From assembly GCA_024275955.1 (NCBI GenBank), contig JAJRYD010000042.1, forward strand, positions 1-18,606: a stretch of 18,606 nucleotides of DNA, written 5' to 3'. A program made the translations under genes and the position numbers. Source of the stretch: Nitrospirota bacterium (GTDB taxonomy: Bacteria > Nitrospinota_A > UBA7883 > JACRGQ01). This document shows positions 1-5,428 of this stretch, in pieces. Below the pieces are notes generated by a model, which worked only from the letters and a program-made list of their open reading frames with translations, was not told the DNA's origin and did no database searches. Every line of letters starts with the position of its first letter. The first letter of the stretch is position 1.

Positions 1-118
1 AGACATCTCATAGAATTAAGGAGCATTATGAAACGTATCCTGAATACCGGTAAAGTTGCAAAGGTAGCGTGACGGTCATGCCGGAAATTTCAACTAAGAA
101 AGGGCTTGATTCGCCGAA

Positions 119-259
119 AATGCCGGAGCTTATATCCAGTCATGGCTAAAAGTTTTTAAAGATGACAACAAAATCCTAATCTCATCAGCATCGCAAGCCC
201 AAAAAGCTACCGACTACATAAGGGACAGACTCGCCCAAGAAAAATCAGAGGTCGCTTAA
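119..259 (+). pseudogene. C-terminal remnant of ArdC-like antirestriction protein, copy 1
   Basis: The frame encodes AGAYIQSWLKVFKDDNK, then SSASQAQKATDYI, and stops at 257-259. This matches the C-terminal end of ArdC/DUF1738-type proteins, which combine an ssDNA-binding domain with a zincin-like domain and sit on plasmids and integrative elements. An in-frame TGA at 107-109 and the lack of any upstream metallopeptidase motif show that only the last ~46 codons remain. The stop codon lies inside a terminator hairpin. Family assignment rests on recall of the conserved 'SWLK...DDK...A...A..A.DYI' pattern. Confidence 0.55.
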
Positions 260-274
260 GCGACCTCAGTTTTC
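248..274. terminator. Bidirectional intrinsic terminator
   Basis: A perfect 20-bp palindrome, GAGGTCGCTTAAGCGACCTC (248-267), is followed by AGTTTT on the plus strand and TGATTTTT on the minus strand. It lies between the converging ArdC remnant and hicA, so it could end transcripts from both sides. Confidence 0.6.
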
Positions 275-293
275 AGAATAACGGACTCTCCCT

Positions 294-509
294 TTACAGC
301 AGACGCTTGAGGTCATCAAGAGTAAGACCAGCCTTTTTGATTATGTTGTTGAGCGTTCCCTTCTTAATTTCTCTATGAAGGGGAACTATAACTGAAATAT
401 TCCTCTCCAGATTGTGCATGAAAATATGGCTTCCACGCTGGTGATCGACTACAAAGCCCGTCCGCCTCAGTGCCTTAACAACATTTTTACCTGAAAAGGT
501 TTTACTCAA
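294..509 (-). CDS. hicA: HicA-family mRNA interferase toxin
   Basis: The 71-aa product has the single dsRBD-like fold of HicA toxins, which cleave mRNA without a ribosome partner. N-terminal '[14 protein letters not shown]', then 'GSHIFM' with the expected catalytic His at residue 28, then 'ISVIVPLH' and a '[14 protein letters not shown]' helix are all typical and full length. It follows hicB with an ATGA overlap (506-509), so translation is coupled and the antitoxin is made first. It ends just before the palindromic terminator at 248-274. It appears intact. Confidence 0.9.
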   Translation of the reverse strand: MSKTFSGKNVVKALRRTGFVVDHQRGSHIFMHNLERNISVIVPLHREIKKGTLNNIIKKAGLTLDDLKRLL

Positions 510-721
510 AAAGTCATCTCCACTTCTTTAGTGATAGCATCAGGTCTGGACTTTATTTGATTCAATTTCTCAAGCCCCTCAAGGTATGTTTGTATCGCTT
601 CCTTGCCGTTTTCCACTGCAGATTCTTCGTTGTCGCCCTGTGTGAAACAACCATCCAGTGCAGGCACGACAACATTGAAACCGCCCTCTTCAGCAGGTTC
701 AAGCACTATATTAAACTTCAT
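506..721 (-). CDS. hicB: HicB-family antitoxin (short form)
   Basis: The 71-aa protein starts '[30 protein letters not shown]' in pattern, the partial RNase-H-like HicB fold, followed by the '[18 protein letters not shown]' helix. It lacks the C-terminal ribbon-helix-helix or HTH extension of longer HicB proteins, so repression of its own promoter may need another factor. AAGGAGGT lies 8 nt before the ATG. The order is antitoxin then toxin. The promoter lies inside the second ArdC remnant. Confidence 0.88.
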   Translation of the reverse strand: MKFNIVLEPAEEGGFNVVVPALDGCFTQGDNEESAVENGKEAIQTYLEGLEKLNQIKSRPDAITKEVEMTF

Positions 722-743
722 AACATCTACCTCCTTTTGGGTT

Positions 744-752
744 ATTCTAGCA
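744..752 (-). promoter_or_regulatory. Extended -10 promoter of hicBA
   Basis: On the minus strand TGCTAGAAT fits an extended -10 element (TGnTATAAT) about 23 nt upstream of the hicB ATG. No convincing -35 box sits at 17 nt, as is usual for extended -10 promoters. Transcription would start about 16 nt before the hicB start codon. Confidence 0.4.
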
Positions 753-936
753 CTTTTCTACAAAGGCGGGCATCTTTAACGGCAAGCAGGCAGAGAATGC
801 CGGAGCATATATCCAGTCATGGCTAAAGGTTTTTAAAGACGACAACAAGATTTTAATCTCATCAGCATCGCAAGCCCAAAAAGCTACCGACTACATCCGA
901 GGCAGACTCGCCCAAGAAAAATCAGAGGTCGCCTAG
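751..936 (+). pseudogene. C-terminal remnant of ArdC-like antirestriction protein, copy 2
   Basis: The open frame after a TAG at 748-750 reads 'AGIFNGKQAENAGAYIQSW', continues as in copy 1 and stops at 934-936. It therefore keeps slightly more of the ArdC C-terminus than copy 1. Over 138 nt (796-933 against 119-256) the copies differ at 11 positions, and 10 of those changes are synonymous. The homology to copy 1 stops at GAGGTCGC, the first arm of the terminator palindrome. No start codon or catalytic domain is present. Confidence 0.55.
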
Positions 937-940
937 TAAT

Positions 941-1639
941 TTACCCCTTATACTTCATTCCTTTGTCTGTTAGCTTCCATATACCATGACCAGACTCTCT
1001 AGGCCATTCAATAAAACCTTCCTTTTTTGCTCTTTCTTTTGCCCATGCAACCCAAGCTTGCCATCGTGGGACTGTTCCACCTTCGCTCATTTTTTGAAAG
1101 TACGACTTGCTAAATTCCCTTTGGTGCTTTTTGTGCATCTCTTGCTCTACCACTCGTTTTGATGCAGAGCCACCATGGTTTTTTAATATTTCAATTATTG
1201 AGGGTATCAAATCTTTTTGGGTAAGTTTAATAGAAGATTCTACTTTTGAATGTTTAGGCTTTTTGCCTGATCTCATCTTAGAATCAGAACTAACTAAAGC
1301 AAGTAATTCTCTCATCCAAATACAAGAATCTATTGTCCCTGAATCTTCATATAATGCAATTGTTTGTTTAAGAATATTCCGAAACTCTATTGAGTGGTAT
1401 TGGCTGGAATCAACTTCAATTGAATTGAACAGTTTTTGAGCAGTTGTTTCAGAAATGTTCGCATACGACTTGAAAATATTTTCAAAGGTATTTGTGTTCA
1501 CCGTGTCACAGACTATTCCCCTTACATCTTCATAAGTATCAAAAGCATTGTCCAATGCCGAAAGCCCTTCATTTGTGAATATGTTTTTTTCGTACAAGGC
1601 CAATGATTCTCGTATTGATTCAAGATATTTTTCCTGCAT
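941..1639 (-). CDS. Uncharacterised protein with C-terminal Mrr_N-like winged helix
   Basis: The 232-aa protein has no recognised N-terminal family; residues 1-120 look all-helical. A basic linker follows (GKKPKHSK, 125-132). Residues ~142-230 look like a winged helix of the Mrr N-terminal type: 'DLIPSIIEILKNHGGSAS', an aromatic segment 'PRWQAWVAWAKERAKKEGFI', then 'GHGIWKLTDKG' as the wing. Such domains accompany restriction and other defence proteins. No nuclease core is visible. The start lies 2 nt after the stop of the DUF4258-like gene, so it is the last gene of the operon. It converges on ArdC copy 2 with a 4-bp gap. DNA binding is likely; the biological role is unknown. Confidence 0.7.
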   Translation of the reverse strand: MQEKYLESIRESLALYEKNIFTNEGLSALDNAFDTYEDVRGIVCDTVNTNTFENIFKSYANISETTAQKLFNSIEVDSSQYHSIEFRNILKQTIALYEDSGTIDSCIWMRELLALVSSDSKMRSGKKPKHSKVESSIKLTQKDLIPSIIEILKNHGGSASKRVVEQEMHKKHQREFSKSYFQKMSEGGTVPRWQAWVAWAKERAKKEGFIEWPRESGHGIWKLTDKGMKYKG

Positions 1640-1641
1640 GT

Positions 1642-1896
1642 CTAGTCCTTCCGATAGGCTGTTATGAGTATTGAGGAAGTGTTATCTAAAACTAGACAAG
1701 CCCCAGAATGCTTTTCTATTTTATCTGCAGCCCTTCTCAGAACTTTGGCTATCTTCTTCGCCGTCTTCCAGTTTAAAAACAAGTGGTAACTATTATTCTT
1801 ATATTTCTCTGGCAAAAAAGCCTCGACAATACTCATTGTATTTTCATCCATTCCTCTTGCCTCAAGCCTTTTATGAGCATGATTACTTATTTTCAT
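1642..1896 (-). CDS. DUF4258-like small protein, possible RNase-type toxin
   Basis: The 84-aa protein opens 'ISNHAHKRLEARGMDENTM' and closes 'LVLDNTSSILITAYRKD'. This matches the 'H..RM.ERGI....' start and 'I.T.Y.' end of DUF4258 proteins, some of which are proposed to share the RelE/BECR RNase fold. The central 'KTAKKIAKVLRRAADKI' helix is unusual for that family. AAGGAGGTGAG lies ideally before the ATG, inside the coding region of an overlapping 44-codon frame. The 232-aa gene follows at 2 nt. Toxicity is an inference from family resemblance and gene packing, not shown by the sequence. Confidence 0.6.
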   Translation of the reverse strand: MKISNHAHKRLEARGMDENTMSIVEAFLPEKYKNNSYHLFLNWKTAKKIAKVLRRAADKIEKHSGACLVLDNTSSILITAYRKD

Positions 1897-2017
1897 TACT
1901 CACCTCCTTTTTGGGTGTTTCTTTAGTAAGAATCGGTTTTTGAGCTTCGTCATGAAAGTTACGTACTTCACTTGAGAGCAAATCAGTCAATTCTTTTATT
2001 CTTTTTATGTGCTTCAT
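1883..2017 (-). CDS. Possible 44-aa lysine-rich peptide overlapping the DUF4258-like gene
   Basis: An ATG frame of 44 codons starts 57 nt after the stop of the 188-aa gene and overlaps the start of the 84-aa gene by 14 nt. Its 3' end contains that gene's Shine-Dalgarno. The peptide begins 'MKHIKRIKELTDLLSSEV' and ends 'TPKKEVSNENK', partly helical and basic. The Shine-Dalgarno (AAGAGAAAG) is weak and ~12 nt away. It could be a small antitoxin or a coupling peptide. The frame continues open back to the TAA of the 188-aa gene, so stop-codon readthrough would also produce it. Confidence 0.4.
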   Translation of the reverse strand: MKHIKRIKELTDLLSSEVRNFHDEAQKPILTKETPKKEVSNENK

Positions 2018-2074
2018 GTATTTATTTAGCTTTCTCTTATTCTTATCATTATTAAATGTTTTCCGAACTGCTTC

Positions 2075-2641
2075 TTAAGCATAAGCTATGAAGCTGTCCT
2101 CAATTTCCATCTGCCCAACCCAGAAGCAGTCAAAAAAATCCTCAAACCTTTCATAGCAAGAGTCATCTGTGTTCATCTCAAGTAAATCCAAGTCGCTTAG
2201 AGTATCCAAGACCAAATCTTCTTTTATCTTTTCAAATGCATCCCTACCCACATTTAATGCAAATCTAACTAGATTAAGATGTCTCATAAAATTGGAGGGA
2301 TACAAAGATACAGCCCCTGTACTTGTTTTTTTCCGCGGTACAGTTGGTCTGGGAAGCTGAAAGACCTTAAGATAGTGTTTAATCGTGCTTGGCTTAAGAT
2401 GCCCCCACCACCCTTTATTTTTTAATTCATTTTCTATATCTGCATTACGCATTCCATTTTTATATTTATTTTCTATTTTCGTTAATTCTTCTTCCGAAAA
2501 AGTAGAGATCCCTTTTTGATTCACAATTTTTTTATATTCACTGGATTTCGCTATTTGTAGTAGCTTGTACCTCGCTTTCGTGTAGACCCTTGGAATATCA
2601 TCTAGCTTTAATTTAGTAGCCCTCGGTTTTTTAGTCTTCAC
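2075..2641 (-). CDS. Probable DNA-binding regulator, first gene of the island operon
   Basis: The 188-aa protein has a basic N-terminus and a helical segment (~50-95) 'FSEEELTKIENKYKNGMRN', then 'ADIENELKNKGWWGHLKPST', resembling a helix-turn-helix with a tryptophan-containing wing. 'LYPSNFMRHLNLVRFAL' follows, then a strongly acidic C-terminus. The start is GTG, supported by AAAGGAG 6 nt upstream; no ATG fits. A strong sigma-70 promoter with a palindrome over its -35 lies just upstream, which suggests autoregulation. It heads an operon with the 44-aa, 84-aa and 232-aa genes. I do not recognise a named family. Confidence 0.65.
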   Translation of the reverse strand: MKTKKPRATKLKLDDIPRVYTKARYKLLQIAKSSEYKKIVNQKGISTFSEEELTKIENKYKNGMRNADIENELKNKGWWGHLKPSTIKHYLKVFQLPRPTVPRKKTSTGAVSLYPSNFMRHLNLVRFALNVGRDAFEKIKEDLVLDTLSDLDLLEMNTDDSCYERFEDFFDCFWVGQMEIEDSFIAYA

Positions 2642-2686
2642 AGAAATCTCCTTTCTAAAGTTTCATCAGTTTTAGCTTTCAGAGAA

Positions 2687-2715
2687 ACTATAGACGAAGG
2701 AGAATATAGTGTCAA
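2687..2715 (-). promoter_or_regulatory. Sigma-70 promoter with overlapping palindrome
   Basis: On the minus strand TTGACA (2710-2715), a 17-nt spacer and TATAGT (2687-2692) form a near-consensus promoter 46 nt before the GTG start of the 188-aa gene. The -35 box is embedded in AGTGT-CA-ACACT (2708-2719), a 12-bp palindrome placed to act as an operator. Confidence 0.8.
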
Positions 2716-2742
2716 CACTTTATATTTAAATCCGACATATGA

Positions 2743-2758
2743 TAAAATAGCTATTTTA
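2743..2758. repeat. 16-bp perfect palindrome TAAAATAGCTATTTTA
   Basis: It overlaps the stop codon of the CHC2-like gene and lies ~28 bp upstream of the -35 box at 2710-2715. It could be a weak terminator for the upstream gene or an operator for the downstream promoter. It lacks a proper T-tract. Confidence 0.5.
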
Positions 2759-3259
2759 CCTCCCCAAACCTTTGGAAGCTAAAGTAGGTTTTGATTGGAT
2801 AGATTTTAGTTCTTGGGCTTGGGTATTTACTTTTGTTTTTTGGGGAGAAGGCTTTTCTGGCTCGTAGAGCCATTCCTTTACAGGAAGCCAGCTTGCTCCT
2901 GACTCTAAGAGCCAGTGGGCGGCATGCTCACGAAGCAGTGGAATTCCTTTTTGTCGTTGCACATCTTGAACGAGCGACAAAATATCTCCGCTCTTTTTAC
3001 TGGAACAACAAAACCATTTCCCATGTCTCTCGATTCTAAGCTTCCCGCTTCTTCCATCGGCAAACGGGCTAACCGCCCAGAAAACTTTCTTCGTTGAATG
3101 CCGTTCATCCTTTTGAATGCTCAAGCAGATTAAAAGATTATCAAGGCTTGTATTCCTTACGACCTCTCTGATTAGTTCAGATGTAAAAATAAAAGGCGTG
3201 CCAGGTTTTTGGAGTTTTCGTTCGAGTTGCATGGTGCATAAGGTGAAAGGTAGAAGCAT
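2756..3259 (-). CDS. CHC2 primase-zinc-finger-like protein lacking zinc ligands
   Basis: In this 167-aa protein, residues ~58-105 follow the layout of the DnaG-type CHC2 domain: 'VFWAVSPFADGRSGKLRI', then 'GKWFCCSSKKSGDILSLVQ', comparable to 'CPFH...F...CFGCG..GD...FV'. Of the Cys/His ligands only one cysteine aligns; the CPFH pair reads SPFA. The C-terminus is a charged tail with no toprim or helicase domain. Neither ATG 3259 nor the second Met (residue 10) has a clear Shine-Dalgarno, so the 5' end may be damaged or start elsewhere. CHC2-only proteins are common on integrative elements. No primase activity should be assumed. Confidence 0.5.
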   Translation of the reverse strand: MLLPFTLCTMQLERKLQKPGTPFIFTSELIREVVRNTSLDNLLICLSIQKDERHSTKKVFWAVSPFADGRSGKLRIERHGKWFCCSSKKSGDILSLVQDVQRQKGIPLLREHAAHWLLESGASWLPVKEWLYEPEKPSPQKTKVNTQAQELKSIQSKPTLASKGLGR

Positions 3260-3400
3260 CGCTTGGATGCAGGTTCATTTTAACAGAATCGAAAATTACG
3301 GCAAGGCGAAATGAACTTCTAAAACTGGATGGGGCTAAACTCTGTCTAAGGGCTGGTTTTATTATTATCTCCGCTAACAGAAGTCAAACATATCCAAGTA

Positions 3401-3440
3401 GCTGTCAAGGTAGAACCCTTCGGGTCTCCACCTTGACAGC
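3401..3440. repeat. Long imperfect hairpin with UUCG loop
   Basis: GCTGTCAAGGT (3401-3411) pairs perfectly with ACCTTGACAGC (3430-3440). Inner bases add ACCC-TTCG-GGGT, giving a C(UUCG)G tetraloop with a small internal mismatch. No T-run follows directly, so it is not a standard terminator. It could be a folded ssDNA site such as an oriT or recombination element, a structured RNA, or a distant terminator. Confidence 0.6.
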
Positions 3441-3497
3441 CCAGACACCGGCTTTTTTCAAGAACTGGCTGTGACCCTTTTGGGGAATTACCAGCCT

Positions 3498-3560
3498 CTT
3501 AAACAGTTAGGACTTAGCCAATCCAAAACTGTTTAAGGTTTTTATATATTCCTTTTTTAT
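3498..3560 (+). terminator. Candidate intrinsic terminator
   Basis: CTTAAACAGTT (3498-3508) and AACTGTTTAAG (3527-3537) form an 11-bp stem with an 18-nt loop, followed by GTTTTTATATATTCCTTTTTT. The stem is AT-rich and the loop long, so the call is tentative. No gene in this window obviously needs it. Confidence 0.35.
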
Positions 3561-3578
3561 TTTCTAACATTTCAAATT

Positions 3579-3794
3579 ATGAAACTACTTACAAAAGAAC
3601 TCCAAAAACGGTTTGCCAAAATCGGCAGACAAGAGAACAGCCCTGACCCGCTCGTGATTGCCAAATTCTTCAATCCGTGTGCTCCATGCACATGGTATGC
3701 GACCCAGTATAACCAAGAAGATAAGATCTTCTTTGGATATGTAGCCGGTTTTATCGGAAACGGCGAATTTGACGAGCAGCACTTGCTAATTTAA
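3579..3794 (+). pseudogene. Truncated DUF2958-family gene
   Basis: The 71-aa frame begins 'MKLLTKELQKRFAKIGRQEN' and continues 'DPLVIAKFFNPCAPCTWYAT' and 'DKIFFGYVAGF', the conserved DUF2958 core. Family members run to about 110-140 aa with a 'WGYFSL.EL' segment and a basic C-terminus. Here the frame ends 'NGEFDEQHLLI' and stops 21 nt before the attachment site, so the last third is missing. There is no clear Shine-Dalgarno. DUF2958 genes commonly travel with ArdC-type genes on mobile elements. Function is unknown and the remnant is probably inactive. Confidence 0.6.
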
Positions 3795-3815
3795 TAAAAA
3801 TACACCTTTAAGCCT

Positions 3816-3860
3816 CTTCGAATCAGAGGGCCGGCGGTTCGAATCCGTCCGGGCGCGCCA
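3816..3860 (+). other. 3' fragment of tRNA-Arg(UCG): island attachment site
   Basis: The fragment contains anticodon loop CTTCGAA (3816-3822, anticodon TCG), stem TCAGA, variable loop GGGCC, T-arm GGCGG-TTCGAAT-CCGTC (3833-3849), acceptor strand CGGGCGC, discriminator G and encoded CCA (3858-3860). The 27-31 partner (expected TCTGA) reads AGCCT, and no D-arm or 5' acceptor lies upstream. tRNA identity therefore begins exactly at position 32, placing the integrase crossover at or near the anticodon loop. Sequence to the right is original chromosome downstream of the tRNA. Confidence 0.85.
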
Positions 3861-4086
3861 ATTTTTCAAGCATTTAGCTTTCCCCTTCCGGAAACTGTAG
3901 TCAGTTCTCAATACAGAAACACTGTTTCTAAGGCTTTCGACAGAGTGATGCAAATACTAACATTTCCCCAATAAAGGGTCTGTTGCCAAATCCGATAAAT
4001 TTGATTTTGTTTAAAATTACCAATCGATAAAGGCTCTATTTTTAAGAAGTAAGAAAATGAACTTCTCCTTAAAATGCTCAAAAAAC
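3861..4086. other. Intergenic DNA carrying the left copy of an inverted repeat
   Basis: No gene is supported. AGAAACA-C-TGTTTCT (3915-3929) is a short palindrome. From 3977 a ~95-nt sequence beginning GGTCTGTTGCCA matches 15470-15578 in inverted orientation. Confidence 0.5.
3977..4075 (+). repeat. Inverted long-range repeat, left copy
   Basis: Starts GGTCTGTTGCCAAATC and shares roughly three quarters of positions, with a few gaps, with the reverse complement of 15480-15578, which starts GGTCTGTTGCCAGATC. Shared later blocks include ATAA, TGATTTT, AAATT and CTAT followed by TTAA. It directly precedes the decayed transposase, so it may be an insertion-sequence end. Confidence 0.6.
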
Positions 4087-4475
4087 TCTTTTAGAAACAA
4101 TCCTATCAGCGAGCAAACCTTCTACCGCTGGAGGTCGAAATATCGCTGGTTGTTCTTAAACAACCGTCTACTTCTAATCAGATATGGAGTATCGGCTTTG
4201 TTTTGGGCAACCTTTTTAGCTACAGAAGATTTCGTGCATTGACTGTAGTGGATAACTCCAGCAAGGAATTGCCCCTTCTGCTTACCGACAGCTATCTCGG
4301 GAGAGCAGGTTACAAGGGCTTTGGCTTCCTGTTATGCAGGGCGTTGTACGGGTTGATAACGGGCCGGAATCTACCCCCAAAAATATAATGCTTGAGTGGG
4401 TCTATCGGTGTGGTCAAGCTCGATTTTATACAGCTCAGCAAGCCGACCGACAGTGCTTTTGTATCCGAAGCAAAC
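4087..4475 (+). pseudogene. Decayed IS3-family transposase (orfA/orfB fragments)
   Basis: An orfA piece reads 'NPISEQTFYRWRSKY'. After a deletion, orfB pieces read 'SNQIWSIGFV', 'YRRFRALTVVDNSSKELPLL', then frameshift to 'VVRVDNGPE..PKNIMLEWVY' and again to 'VKLDFIQLSKPTDSAFV'. These match the IS3-family DDE core. The first catalytic Asp (normally W-S-M-D-F) is Gly here, and the final 'NAFIES' reads 'SAFVSE'. With two frameshifts and a missing middle it cannot be active. It ends at or just inside the stop codon of the MotE-like gene on the other strand. Confidence 0.8.
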
Positions 4476-4478
4476 AGG

Positions 4479-4991
4479 TTAATCGAGCTTGCGTCTGGCG
4501 AGCTGTTCAGTCATTTCGGTCGATATCTTTTCGTCCATCGACGCGAATATTTTTGACGCTTTTTTGGCTTTAATTTGTGAAAGTATTTTTAGAGCTATTT
4601 TCCTGTCCATCGCCTGCAGTCTTGGCGCCGCCTCGCTTGCTTTCATAGATGAGTAGGTTTTAGAGAGTGCCGCTATATTTGTATCTTCCACGTCGCCGCG
4701 TATTTTTATAAGTTCATCCAGTCTCACCTGAAGTCTTCTCAGCTCGGCAATCTTTGTTTCGAGATCTTTTTCCAGCGCGTCTACTTTATCTTCACGCCTC
4801 TTAAGATCTTCCTCCCTTGCTATAAGCGTTTCCTGTTTTTCTTTTATGTCGTTTACAAGTTCCATGCTGAATTCCTGTTGCTTGCTTGCTCCGTTAGCGG
4901 CAAACACCAGTGATGTGTCGAACTCGCCGTTGGAGACAACCATCGCCATAAAGAGGAGAGATGCCATCAGCAAGAAAACTTTTTTAATCAT
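4479..4991 (-). CDS. MotE-like flagellar accessory protein (MgtE_N-like domain)
   Basis: The 170-aa protein has an N-terminal hydrophobic signal/anchor (residues 4-20, 'KVFLLMASLLFMAMVVS'), a coiled coil (~48-95, with the 'REEDLKRREDKVDALEKDLE' heptads), and a C-terminal helical domain 'YSSMKASEAAPRLQAMDRKI', then 'ALKILSQIKAKKASKIFASM', typical of the MgtE intracellular-N/MotE fold. MotE proteins are periplasmic partners that stabilise flagellar motor or export components and lie next to fliJ in many bacteria. It overlaps fliJ by ATGA (4988-4991). Decayed transposase sequence begins within a few bases of the stop codon, so the extreme C-terminus could have been altered. Confidence 0.75.
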   Translation of the reverse strand: MIKKVFLLMASLLFMAMVVSNGEFDTSLVFAANGASKQQEFSMELVNDIKEKQETLIAREEDLKRREDKVDALEKDLETKIAELRRLQVRLDELIKIRGDVEDTNIAALSKTYSSMKASEAAPRLQAMDRKIALKILSQIKAKKASKIFASMDEKISTEMTEQLARRKLD

Positions 4992-5428
4992 ATTGCCTCT
5001 CTCAAAGACATCTGCGAACCGATTTCATCCAGTTCGGCCTGTTCTTTCCTCTTCTCATTAAGGTCATACCTTTCTTTGAGCCTCTCGCGATAAAGCTCCA
5101 GCGAGCGTCTTCGTCTTACATATTCCACAAGTTCATCCCGCTTTGCCGACAGCCGTTTGTTTATCTCTTCGTCTTTAAAAAGCGCCTTGAGAATATCCAT
5201 TTCACATCCTTTAAGGTAGTCGTCATAGACGCGAAGCGTTCCTACTTCCTTAACGGTTGCCGATATTTCCGTCAGCTTTTCCGCATTTTCCTGTCTGCTT
5301 TTTTTAAGCCTCTCCATCTCGTCACTATTGGCCACCAGCTCGCTGTTTATCAAGGCAAGCTCCCGCATCTTCCCCTCTTCTTCCCTTTTACGGAAGCTCA
5401 AAAGAGGTTCAAGCTTATATTTAAACAT
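4988..5428 (-). CDS. fliJ: Flagellar export chaperone/stalk protein FliJ
   Basis: The 146-aa, almost entirely coiled-coil protein starts 'MFKYKLEPLLSFRKREEE', the FliJ signature. Charged heptads run through 'RRRRSLELYRERLKERYDLN'. FliJ fits into the FliI hexamer like the gamma subunit of F-ATPase, couples ATP use to the export gate and recycles chaperones. Length matches the family (~145 aa). Its ATG directly follows the fliI stop codon and its 3' end overlaps the MotE-like gene, so the three are translationally coupled. Sequence is weakly conserved, but position and start make the call firm. Confidence 0.9.
   Translation of the reverse strand: MFKYKLEPLLSFRKREEEGKMRELALINSELVANSDEMERLKKSRQENAEKLTEISATVKEVGTLRVYDDYLKGCEMDILKALFKDEEINKRLSAKRDELVEYVRRRRSLELYRERLKERYDLNEKRKEQAELDEIGSQMSLREAI

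Larger units (their letters stand above)
119..933. repeat. Direct repeat pair (~138 bp, ~92% identical) flanking hicBA
   Basis: Copy 1 is 119-256 and copy 2 is 796-933, same orientation, with hicBA on the opposite strand between them. Recombination between the copies would delete the toxin-antitoxin pair and leave one ArdC tail. Confidence 0.85.
3260..3578. other. Non-coding island segment with two hairpins
   Basis: No credible gene is seen. The stretch holds a long UUCG-capped hairpin (3401-3440) and an 11-bp inverted repeat followed by T-rich sequence (3498-3537), both listed separately. Confidence 0.5.
1..3860. mobile_element. End portion of an integrated genomic island (tRNA-Arg site)
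   Basis: The right boundary is a 45-nt 3' fragment of tRNA-Arg on the plus strand, with foreign sequence where the 5' part should be. This is the usual scar of site-specific integration at a tRNA. Cargo fits an island: ArdC-like remnants, hicBA, a DUF2958 fragment, a CHC2-like protein and an uncharacterised operon, mostly more AT-rich by eye than the flagellar genes. The left end, the reconstituted tRNA-Arg and any integrase lie outside the window. Confidence 0.65.

Noticed and set aside
28-72. Fourteen-codon ATG frame MKRILNTGKVAKVA preceded by AAGGAG
   Set aside because: Possibly the remnant start of a truncated island gene, but too short to distinguish from chance and followed by unrelated sequence.
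557-826. Plus-strand 89-codon frame over hicB
   Set aside because: Shadow of hicB and its leader; no coding features.
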